Below, piece after piece: positions 31,216 to 39,078 of a DNA stretch of 64,000 nucleotides. Below the pieces are notes generated by a model. That model did no database searches and had not been told where the DNA came from. It worked only from the letters and a program-made list of their open reading frames with translations. The position numbers were made by a program, and so were the translations under genes. Origin of the DNA: Phytophthora colocasiae (taxonomy: Eukaryota; Oomycota; Peronosporomycetes; Peronosporales; Peronosporaceae); NCBI GenBank assembly GCA_018806915.1, contig JAGKQI010000101.1:1860001-1924000 (forward strand). Direction: 5' to 3'. How positions within the stretch are numbered: position 1 is the stretch's first letter; each line of letters starts with the position of its first letter.

Positions 31216-31443
31216 TCACGTCTGCACATGCCCTCGTGCAGCACTCGCATTCCCATTGTCGCAATTAGCCCTGTTGAACTCGCACCGATTCATGTAGGTC
31301 ACGCCGTTGCTTGCACAGACTTTTGGACCGGCAGTACCATCGATGTTGTTACATGTAATGTATGGAACGCGTTCGCAGCTCATTTGTGCGGCGGGTCCAG
31401 CGATCAAGAGCGAGATGAGCACGGGCAGGATGGCGAACTTCAT
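31216..31443 (-). pseudogene. Kazal inhibitor locus 1, frameshifted C-terminus
   Basis: The start MKFAILPV and secretion signal match loci 2 and 3, and five of the six Kazal cysteines are present (CASNGVTYMNRC block). After the fifth cysteine a small indel shifts the frame, so the GMC end with the sixth cysteine is read out of frame. The protein stops after 75 residues with an unrelated tail. A next-frame continuation still encodes the expected ending. Without the sixth cysteine the third disulfide cannot form, so function is doubtful. An intact initiator lies 49 bases upstream. Confidence 0.75.
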
Positions 31444-31491
31444 GGTTTATGGATTGGGATGTGGAGTGATTTCTTCAGGTATGCACTTCTT

Positions 31492-31508
31492 GGGAAATTG
31501 TAAAGTGA
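31492..31508 (-). promoter_or_regulatory. Oomycete initiator of Kazal locus 1
   Basis: TCACTTTACAATTTCCC on the minus strand, 49 bases before the ATG, fits the oomycete Inr pattern (TCAYTTY...TTT) and aligns with the same site at loci 2-4. Confidence 0.65.
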
Positions 31509-31953
31509 CTTCCTAATAGGAATGTCCGCGTTCCTTGATTATGCGGTGCAGCGGTTGATGCAACGGCTGGGCAGTTGGAATCGAGAAATTCTCGACGAAT
31601 GAATACTACTAGTAAATGATTTGATTAGCCCGTTGCTAGTCTCAACGCTGTTGCACAGCACTCCTGTGTACATGTATTCACTAAAACCTGCCCGGTATGC
31701 AGGGTTGACGCAGCGCTCGCCCGGAGTGCTTTGGCCGAGGGAATCAGTCCAAAAAGAAGCAATTTACATCAAGTACTACGTGCAGTGGGCAGTTCCACCA
31801 AGTGTAGTAGTTCTTTTCACAAGATTATTCTTGTCTAAACGCACGGTGCTAAAGTAAACTGTACTCGCCTAAAGCATGAGGAGGAAAATCCCTACAAATC
31901 TCCATTGTCTCCTCTCAGATTGAATGCGGTCCAGGTCGAGAAGTCTTCAGCCT
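31509..31953. other. Spacer between Kazal loci 1 and 2
   Basis: No gene. It holds the locus 2 downstream motif CTAAACGCACGGTGCTA at about 31834-31851, preceded by GTAGTAGTTCTTTTCACAAG. Confidence 0.5.
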
Positions 31954-32196
31954 TTAGCGCGTTCCATCCCGTCTGCACATGCCGTTGTGGAGCACTCGCA
32001 TCCCCTTGTTGTCGCAATTGGCCAGGTTGAAATAGCATTTATTCTTGTAGGTGACACCGTTGCTACCACAGACTTCAGGGCCGCCAGTGCCATCGATATC
32101 GTTACACGTAATGTAGGGAACACGGGCGCAGCTGATTTGAGCGGAGGTTCCAGCGATCAGGAGCGAGGCGAGTACAGGTAGAATAGCGAACTTCAT
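31954..32196 (-). CDS. Secreted Kazal-like serine protease inhibitor (locus 2)
   Basis: An 80-residue protein with a signal peptide of about 19 residues (MKFAILPVLASLLIAGTSA) and one Kazal domain. The cysteine pattern is C-x7-C-x11-C-x10-C-x6-C-x12-C, with the hallmark CGSNGVTYKNKC. The C2-C3 and C4-C5 gaps are longer than in classical Kazal domains. By standard numbering the P1 residue (second after C2) is Asp, as reported for many oomycete EPI proteins. In Phytophthora such inhibitors are secreted into the plant apoplast and block host subtilisin-like proteases; the target here is inference. An in-frame ATG 25 codons upstream would bury the signal peptide, so 32196 was chosen. Intact copy of a four-member cluster. 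Confidence 0.88.
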   Translation of the reverse strand: MKFAILPVLASLLIAGTSAQISCARVPYITCNDIDGTGGPEVCGSNGVTYKNKCYFNLANCDNKGMRVLHNGMCRRDGTR

Positions 32197-32259
32197 GACT
32201 GGTGGTAGGTTTTGGGAGGTCTTGAGAGGATGAAGAGGTTTTGACTGTGGTGCGTTGCT

Positions 32260-32276
32260 GGTAAATAGCAAAGTGA
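32260..32276 (-). promoter_or_regulatory. Oomycete initiator of Kazal locus 2
   Basis: TCACTTTGCTATTTACC on the minus strand, 64 bases before the ATG. Confidence 0.7.
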
Positions 32277-32901
32277 AAACGCGTAGGATAAAAGCGAACT
32301 TGTTTCGTCAAAACGTTTTGTGCTTGCAGTTCCTTCTAATCGATCAAGCTGCACCATATCATAAACGAATCATAATAATCTGTGGCTCATATGGTAATAT
32401 GGCATGGCATGGCTGTCGTTCACTCGCTATTCGCAGATACATGTACACACAAGGTGGATCAACATTCTAGGATAAGCTTTCAGATTTTCTGGAGACATTG
32501 ACGCTCACTGGCACGACCACAATTGTTGTATCCTAAACAAACACGAACTTTCATCTGAGGCGCAGACACTGAAGCAATTGTGCAAGTAATTGAACCGATA
32601 AGTGAGCACACTTGCTTTAGTAAGATTGTCGGTCCTCAACGAATCGGAAGTGTTCACCACGTTACTTTCCTCGTTGGGAAATTCTTTATCATGCATGTAC
32701 TGTACAAGTTAGACTGCCAATGACAACAAATACTAGTATGGCTAGTAGTATTTTATTGCAAGATTACCTCTTGCCTAAACGCACGGTGCTACAAATGCCA
32801 ATAAAAGCAATCGACGCAAGCACGAAGGGAATCCCCCCCCATGCTGGTCAACGACCAGCAGGGCAAGTTCAGCCTGGAGAAGACGACATCTTACGATTGT
32901 C
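32277..32901. other. Spacer between Kazal loci 2 and 3
   Basis: No gene. 32735-32797 is the locus 3 downstream flank: read on the minus strand, GTAGCACCGTGCGTTTAGGC then AATAAA (32752-32757) then TACTACTAG. This is the best-preserved copy of the shared 3' cassette and gives a likely poly(A) signal. Confidence 0.55.
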
Positions 32902-33144
32902 CTAGCGCGTTCCATCCCGTCTGCACATGCCGTTGTGGAGAATTCGCATCCCCTTGTTGTCGCAATTGGCCAAGTTGAAGTAGCAAGTATTCTCGTAGGT
33001 GACACCGTTGCTTGCGCAGACTTGAGGGTCGGCAGTGCCATCGATATTGTCGCATCGAATGTATGGAACACGGGCGCAGTCAATTTGAGCGGAGGTTCCG
33101 GCAATCAGTAACGAGGCGAGAACGGACACGATGGCGAACTTCAT
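32902..33144 (-). CDS. Secreted Kazal-like serine protease inhibitor (locus 3)
   Basis: 80 residues, same layout as locus 2: signal peptide MKFAIVSVLASLLIAGTSA, a single six-cysteine Kazal domain (CASNGVTYENTC) and a CRRDGTR end. The residue at P1 by Kazal numbering is Asn rather than Asp (C-D-N after C2), and other differences cluster around C2-C3, the reactive-site loop, while the rest is nearly constant. That suggests a different protease preference (inference). ATG 33144 follows the initiator by 66 bases; the longer frame to 33315 has no upstream promoter signal. Confidence 0.88.
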   Translation of the reverse strand: MKFAIVSVLASLLIAGTSAQIDCARVPYIRCDNIDGTADPQVCASNGVTYENTCYFNLANCDNKGMRILHNGMCRRDGTR

Positions 33145-33209
33145 AGTTTCGGACGTGTTGTCTGGGAATGGCAGTGAGGGTACTGGATGTTGGGTTGTGT
33201 TGGGTTGCG

Positions 33210-33226
33210 GGTAAATCGCAAAGTGA
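33210..33226 (-). promoter_or_regulatory. Oomycete initiator of Kazal locus 3
   Basis: TCACTTTGCGATTTACC on the minus strand. Confidence 0.7.
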
Positions 33227-33433
33227 ATGCACTGTAGGTCAACAGCTAACTTCTTGCTGCAGCTCCTTCTAAGCTGAATCCGTATGTATCCGTACGATAA
33301 CAATCTATGACTCATATGGTTATGCCGTTTGCAGATGCGCTATATTATTTAAGTATCATTGCGTTATCTTTGGTATCCGGCTCTCACAACTGTACGAACT
33401 CGCCTGTCCTCGTTCACAGCTTTCTTATGCGCC

Positions 33434-33622
33434 GAGGAGGAGGCCGAGGGCAAAGGTCTGCTCTTCGAGCCGAGTGTACGCAAGCGCGTGATCATCGCCA
33501 TGGTGTTGCAGGTGCTGCAGCAGGCGACGGGTATCAACCCCATCATGAGCTATGGCGCTCTCATCTTTAAGGATATCACCAACTCGGGTAGATACTCGGC
33601 GCTGTTCATTCTCTGGATGATG
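33434..33622 (+). pseudogene. Fragment of an MFS sugar transporter
   Basis: About 63 residues with the sugar-porter block RKRVIIAMVLQVLQQATGIN followed by IMSYGALIF, which matches the start of the second six-helix half of hexose/inositol transporters. Both sides are unrelated and the frame soon ends, so it is an orphan scrap moved into the Kazal cluster, not a gene. Confidence 0.75.
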
Positions 33623-33704
33623 CACCACAGCGTCACACTCCACGACAAGCACAAGACCGTACGAGTTCTTCGGTACTACTAGTTACGAAGATTTGTCGCA
33701 GCCC

Positions 33705-33790
33705 CACCTCGACCTCTCGCCGATTGCATTGCGTTGTAGCACCGTGCGTTTAGGCCCACAGGTAACCTTGCGTAAAATACTACTTTAAAG
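33705..33790 (+). repeat. Relic 3' flank of a lost Kazal copy
   Basis: GTAGCACCGTGCGTTTAGGC and then GTAAAATACTACT on the plus strand match the downstream flank of locus 3, but no Kazal coding sequence stands before it. Confidence 0.5.
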
Positions 33791-34073
33791 TAGTGGCCGA
33801 ACTCGTACCGGTACTTGCCGTCTAGCGCTTTTACGTGTCCTTGCTTTCTTTGTACAGTCGTTAGATCTTAACCAGGTGGAAATGACGGCAATTGTGGTTC
33901 ACATGTACTTTAAGTGTAGAACACGTGGGGACCCTCCTGGAAGCTCCGCAAACTCCCCATCTTGCGAACAGCAAGCGCACGACAACGGTACGTGCCAATT
34001 TGCCATATGAGTCATGTTTACGGACAGCTTCCTTGATTAGAAGGAACTGCAGGACTGTAGAAGAAGCTCTTGC
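33791..34073. other. Spacer upstream of Kazal locus 4
   Basis: No gene seen; unassigned sequence between the relic flank and the initiator of locus 4. Confidence 0.4.
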
Positions 34074-34090
34074 CCACTTTGCTATTTACC
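34074..34090 (+). promoter_or_regulatory. Initiator of Kazal locus 4
   Basis: CCACTTTGCTATTTACC, 61 bases before the ATG; the first T of the TCACTTT core is C here. Confidence 0.6.
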
Positions 34091-34150
34091 AGCAACAACA
34101 CTTCGAGGAGCATCGTCACTACTTCCTGATCCGACTGAGCGTCCGAAGCC

Positions 34151-34399
34151 ATGAAGTTCGCCATCTTGCCCATACTCGCCTCGGTCCTTCTCGCTGGAAC
34201 ATCCGCTCAATTTAGCTGCGCCCGTGTTCCCTAAAAGCCTCTAACGTGCAACAATATCGATGGCACTGCCGGCCCTCAAGTCTGTGGTAGCAATGGTGTC
34301 ACCTACGAGAATAAATGCTACTTTAATCTGGCCAATTGCGACAACAAGGGGATGCGAGTGCTCCACAACGGCATGTGAAGACGGGATGGAACGCGCTAA
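34151..34399 (+). pseudogene. Kazal inhibitor locus 4, nonsense pseudogene
   Basis: The signal peptide region is intact (MKFAILPILASVLLAGTSA). The mature domain is stopped by TAA shortly after the first cysteine (GTTCCCTAAAAG), where about six extra bases also lie. The sixth-cysteine codon TGC has become TGA (GGCATGTGA). The rest, including CGSNGVTYENKC, is almost identical to locus 2. It is on the strand opposite the other three loci. Confidence 0.88.
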
Positions 34400-35336
34400 G
34401 ACAACCATAAGACCGGCCTCATCTTCTCCAGGTAGGGTATACTGTAGGACGTAGTGAGTGTTGTGTGTGCAAGAAGTAACCTTGCAAAAAATACAGCACC
34501 TAGTCGTACTACCGTTTTTGTTGTCGTTGTTTTCCATAGCGCTTGCGAGACAAAAAAAACACTTCAAGGAGACTGAGTGAGCATTTATAGTTTGGCGACT
34601 CATTTCAGTCGACACATTTGCCTGGAATGCGAAATGTTCGAGCTACAGTGATTGCAATCCTTCAAGGAGTTGGTTTTGATCGACCGAAACTATTAATCAA
34701 CTAAATTCGACTACAGCGCTCAGATTGGGAGGGCAAGCTTCTTGGTTTGAAAGAATTGAAACCCTTCTTTGAAGAACTGAGATCACTGCATTGCCGTTGA
34801 GCTCGACATCCTCGCTACCATACGCAGGTGAATGTGCTGATAATAGCGAGTTCGCCAAACTTTGAGTACTTGCTCAGTCTCTTTGGAGTCATTTTTACGG
34901 AAAGGACTAGCAGTGAGACCACGAGAAGAGAACGGTGCCGGGGTTCCGGAAGTGAAGCTGATCGTCCGTCGACAACAATTTCAGTTAGTGCAAAACTATG
35001 CCGTCGCTATCACGGCAGGTCCACCTGATGATGAAAATGTCTGGTACCGACCGATGTTAGTTATGATAAGTGCACGATATGGAAAGTTTTCGCGACCTCG
35101 ATCTAGTGACTTCCTACTACAGGACCCACCACAACCAGCCGGGTGTGTCGGAGTTCTAGAAGAAGATTTGATCCAATCTGCACGGATAGGACAGCAGCAA
35201 CTCGCACAGCAGAGGATTCGTTTGGTGAAGCTTCGAGTGTTCTAGAATGGATCAATAGCTAGCGAGTAGGAGGAAGTCTTTACTAATATGATCACTTTTC
35301 ATTTTGCATCGTCAAGAATACGCGCAATCGTTATTG
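34400..35336. other. Gene-poor spacer, probably including a copia-2 LTR
   Basis: 34485-34520 resembles the Kazal 3' cassette (TAACCTTGCAAAAAATACAGCACC). A 127-codon open frame at 34862-35245 starts only with TTG and has no recognisable domain. Because 35337 begins a copia primer-binding site, the bases just before it should be a copia LTR, but without a second copy I cannot mark its start. Confidence 0.4.
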
Positions 35337-35392
35337 GTTATGAGCCCAACAACGTCAGGTCCGAACGACGTTCTTACGGACGAGAACTACTT
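35337..35392 (+). mobile_element. copia-2 remnant, left part (PBS and gag start)
   Basis: TGGTTATGAGCCC is identical to the primer-binding site of copia-1. It is followed by codons for a gag start (SGPNDVLTDENYF) whose expected ATG reads ACG. The sequence is interrupted at 35392 by element A and resumes at 49073. Confidence 0.7.
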
Positions 35393-36766
35393 TGTGGTGA
35401 AGCGCGAATAAGAAATCCGAGAAAAGGCAACGTCAGGCCCAGAGAGAGTCGGATCAAGCGACAGGGGCCTCTGGCGAAGCAAGATGTCAGTTGATGACCC
35501 CAGATTGCGCGAACGATGGCTGACGAATGGATCCAGATCGATGTTCGTCTCGATCTCGCCAGCGATGATGGATGGCGTCTTGGTCGAGTGAGACTAAGTG
35601 ATTGGAGAACCCCGCCGTACGGTCCCGCGTAGCGGCTCAGGGTCGGAGGAGAAAAGGGCGCCTTGCCTGAGATCGCATGAGAAGGAGATCAAGGCAGCAG
35701 AGGATCGGGACCGGTGCGATCTATGGTGGGCCGGTGACAACATAACCGTGAGATGCTGCCGAGGGGACATGATGGCAGCATTGGTCGCATGGGGAGCGGT
35801 GGTCAAGTCCAGGAAGATCAAGACCTGGAATGTCGACGACACAGGCACGCGAGATCAAGTATGAAGGTTGCTGATCGAGATCATTGTTCAAGACGGTGGA
35901 CCAAGATCGATGATCGAGATGGTTGATCGAGATCGGCAGATCGACAGATCAGCAGATCGACAGATCGACAGATCGACAGATCGGCAGATCGACAGATCGG
36001 TAGATCGGTAGATCGAGATCGCGATCAGGGGTTAGGTGAGATCGAGATCGAAGATCGGAGGGGCAGCTGTGTAGCCGGATGTCAGGTGATCGTAGGATAG
36101 CGGATGAGGATGGGACTAGTAGACATAGGAATAACCATAAACAGAATCGAATTTGCTCTGGACCTCACAAGTGCCTTCATCCAAGACTGGAACCGGGAAT
36201 TACCTTGGCCCACCAGCATCAAGAAGGTAAGGAGAAGAGATCTAGCATAGAGGTTAATTCTGGATAATACATTGGCCAGTTTTACCCTATCTAGTGATCT
36301 ATCCTTTACGTGCTTATTACGGATCGGAAGGAATTGGCTGCTTGGCCTGACGATCTTGTCGACTCTCAACCCATCAAGACACCCGCTATAGGAAGCGGCA
36401 AGCATCGTAAAGGAAGGGATCAGATCCCGAACATTGGACCCTTGGAAGACCTGGATCGAAGACCAGGCGACCGGATCAAGGCTCGAGAACTCGCCTACGA
36501 CCCGGATCAACCCCTCCGAGGTAGAGTGAAGTATTCCCACGCTATCTCACACCCCCTACGTTACACAAGACATTCTTCTCGTCCCAAGACATCTTCAGAA
36601 GTTACCTGGAAGAGCGTAACCCGCCTACCGACGGGTACACAAGGTGAACACTACACGCAGCAAGATCACGGATCATCGGGGGACCCCCTCCGTTAGTCGG
36701 TGTCTGGGCGCAAGTGGCGATCGCGATCGGCCTCAACCAGATTTTGGCCAGATCCGCTCCACCACA
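35393..36766 (+). repeat. 5' LTR of element A
   Basis: 1374 bases. Open frames inside it (for example 36082-36540 minus) recur unchanged in the other LTR and have no domain, so they are not called as genes. Confidence 0.92.
35937..36016 (+). repeat. (CAGATCGR)10 tandem array in LTR
   Basis: Ten 8-base units, CAGATCGA with variants CAGATCGG, CAGATCAG and TAGATCGG. The matching array in the 3' LTR (48283-48322) has five units, accounting exactly for the 40-base LTR length difference. Confidence 0.9.
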
Positions 36767-39078
36767 ATGGTGCGCGTGCCCGGATCTTTTGGTGACTTCG
36801 GATATCACCGTGAGTCTCAAGAAGATGTCAAGATTAAAGAAGAACAAGGGGAAGAAGTGCCTACGAATGTTGGATCGACGGAGGCACCGCTGAAAACGGA
36901 AAGATCCACAGATCAGCAGAGTTCTGGGAGGATCTCTACTGACAGACACGAGGCAGACCTGGATCGCAATCCAGACCTCGAAGAAAAACCTCAAATTCCT
37001 CCCAAGGCCCCTTCGAGGGCCATTGCGGATCTCGATGAGAATCGAGATCCGCACACGAGCGATAAGGAATCAGCAAAGCTGAAACCTAATCTGCTCACCA
37101 AGTCCACTGTTGCCTCAAGATCGACCAAGAAAAAGAAGATCAAGAGCACCCGGACGAAATTGAAAGCTCCAGACTCAGAACCAGAAGACGTGATCAACCC
37201 AGGATCGACGATCACCAAGGACGCGATCGAGCAGGCCTATTACAGGAAGATGCTAAGCGAGACCTTGCTTAACGATCCCGTTCTTCATACAAGTCCGCCA
37301 GATCGGTAACCTCAACGGCCCGGTGTCGAAGCCCCGAACTAGCTCGGACCGCCTGAACGCGGTGAAGATTCTACTTGATCTACTCCAAGAAGCTGGTTTA
37401 GTAGCTGGAGAGTTCGACCCAAACTCCCTTTTTGACCTGGAACTGGAAGCGATTCAATCTGCGACCCATGATCTATTCGATTCCCTCAAGATCTTGGTCG
37501 GCGAACGCCCACTGACGCCCGATCCGGGCTATCAGACTGGATCGTCATGCTACGCGTCAGCGACCTCGGAACCAGATTCCGACAGCCCGAGAAGGCTGCA
37601 ACGCATGTCGTTAGGCCCCTCCGGTGCCAAATTCCTGAAATCGCGTATGAAGAAACAAGATACACGATCGGTGGCTGCGAAACTGGAGGCGAAGACGCCT
37701 GATCAGCAAGAAAATCGCCGGATCCGGACAGACCAGACCGCGCCGACAACTAATTCCACTGGATCGAGCAACAAGTTGGACGACTACTTCCAGATGGCGA
37801 TGGATCGTTTCCTAAAGGAACGGAGTCTCGTGACACCCCGATCGCCGATCAAAGAGGAGTTGGATGTTGATATGGAGTCCGTTACCGCATCAGATCCCGA
37901 TGCATGGGAATACGATCCGGACGATCTGGGCATACCGAGTTACGGTGGACAGATGTCGAGCCGAGCAGCGATCGCATCCGCAACGATCGGTCAAGGAGGA
38001 TCGTCGATGATCCAGCGGGTCCGGATCTCAGCGATCTCGGATCTAAAAGACTTTGCGGGTAAAGATCTGGACGAAGATCGCGCTCGGGCCTGGATCGGTA
38101 AAGTCAAGTCAGCGTTCCAGCGTGATCAGGCTACGGAAGAAGAAAAATGCCTCACGTTTGCAGATCTGATGGTGGGACCGGCAAAGAACTGGTACAGGCA
38201 GCTCAGTCGAACGACGAAAACCAAGTGGGCGGATCTGCTGGACAGCTTCCAGACGCAATATTGTGGGTTGGGTATGTCGGTCGCGTGGCAATACTATCAC
38301 GCTCGCAAGCGATCAGAAGAGACTCCTCTCGATTATCTCTACCGGCTCAACGTGGCGGCTTTACGGGCTAGGCTGAAGATCAAAGATGGGAGCCCTAAGG
38401 CCCGCCGGGAACATGTAGACCACATTGGGAGATCCGGAGTTAGCTGATCGGCTGACCCTACTCCGGCTCAGCGACGTCGATGAACTGGAGGAAGTACTTC
38501 GTGCCCGGGAACGGGCGAAAAGCAGACAGCGTAAATCTGCGTTCGGATCGAAGTACAGACAAAAGGCACCGGCCAGCGCCCCGGCAGCACCCACCCGAGC
38601 GGTGGTGCGGGCGATCCAAACCCAAGATCCGAGCTCGGAATCGGAAGAAATATCCGGATCGGACGGATCCGATTCTGAAGGTGATCTCCGGAGGATATAT
38701 CTTGCCGCGTCAGAAGACAAGCCGATCGGTACTGGGGGCGCTCCCCACCAACAGGATCAGCCGCGATCGCACACGAACTCGCAAGATCGAGGCCGGATCA
38801 CAGATCACAGGGGATCAGATCACGATCGAGGTCGCTGTTCGCATTGTGGATCGCGGAAGCACACGGATCTGGATTGCTGGAGACGTCTAACCTGTGATAA
38901 GTGCGGGAAAAGGGGCCACCCAACGGATCGCTGTCTGTACACATGCCGTGGTTGCGGGGAGATCCATGAAGCTGGAGAATGCCCCATGGAGGAATTCTAC
39001 AACCAGATCCGCAAGTGGTACGACCCGACCCGACATGCCGGATTGTTCCCCGAGAAGGTGGAAAAGATGTTAAACTAG
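36767..39078 (+). pseudogene. Element A Gag (frameshifted)
   Basis: An acidic/Lys-rich leader (36767-37309, with a basic STKKKKIKSTRTKLK block) is followed by the capsid-like region (37323-38447) and the nucleocapsid (38425-39078). The nucleocapsid has three zinc knuckles (CSHCGSRKHTDLDC, CDKCGKRGHPTDRC and a shorter CRGCGEIHEAGEC). Comparison with B shows the three parts were one frame. A has a 1-base shift near 37290 and has lost about 11 bases at 38425 (after REHVDH). The second part begins GTG in both copies, so it is not an independent start. An ASGSDGSDSEGD-like acidic stretch precedes the knuckles. Confidence 0.85.
36768..36784 (+). promoter_or_regulatory. tRNA primer-binding site of element A
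   Basis: TGGTGCGCGTGCCCGGA starts one base after the LTR, and element B retains most of it. An ATG at 36767 overlaps it and opens the gag frame. Confidence 0.6.

Noticed and set aside
34862..35245. 127-codon frame before the copia-2 primer-binding site
   Set aside because: No ATG start or recognisable domain. It probably lies in or near a copia LTR.
35937..36016. CRISPR-like short regular repeats
   Set aside because: Units are 8 bases, head to tail with no spacers, inside an LTR of a eukaryotic element.
36082..36540. 152-codon minus-strand frame inside the element A LTR, repeated at 48388-48846
   Set aside because: It is present in both LTRs simply because the LTRs are copies. It has no domain, and its persistence shows recent insertion, not selection.
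37323..38447. Separate second gag gene in element A
   Set aside because: Both A and B begin this frame with GTG, and the region before it reads as continuous gag in the other copy, so it is one gag split by indels.
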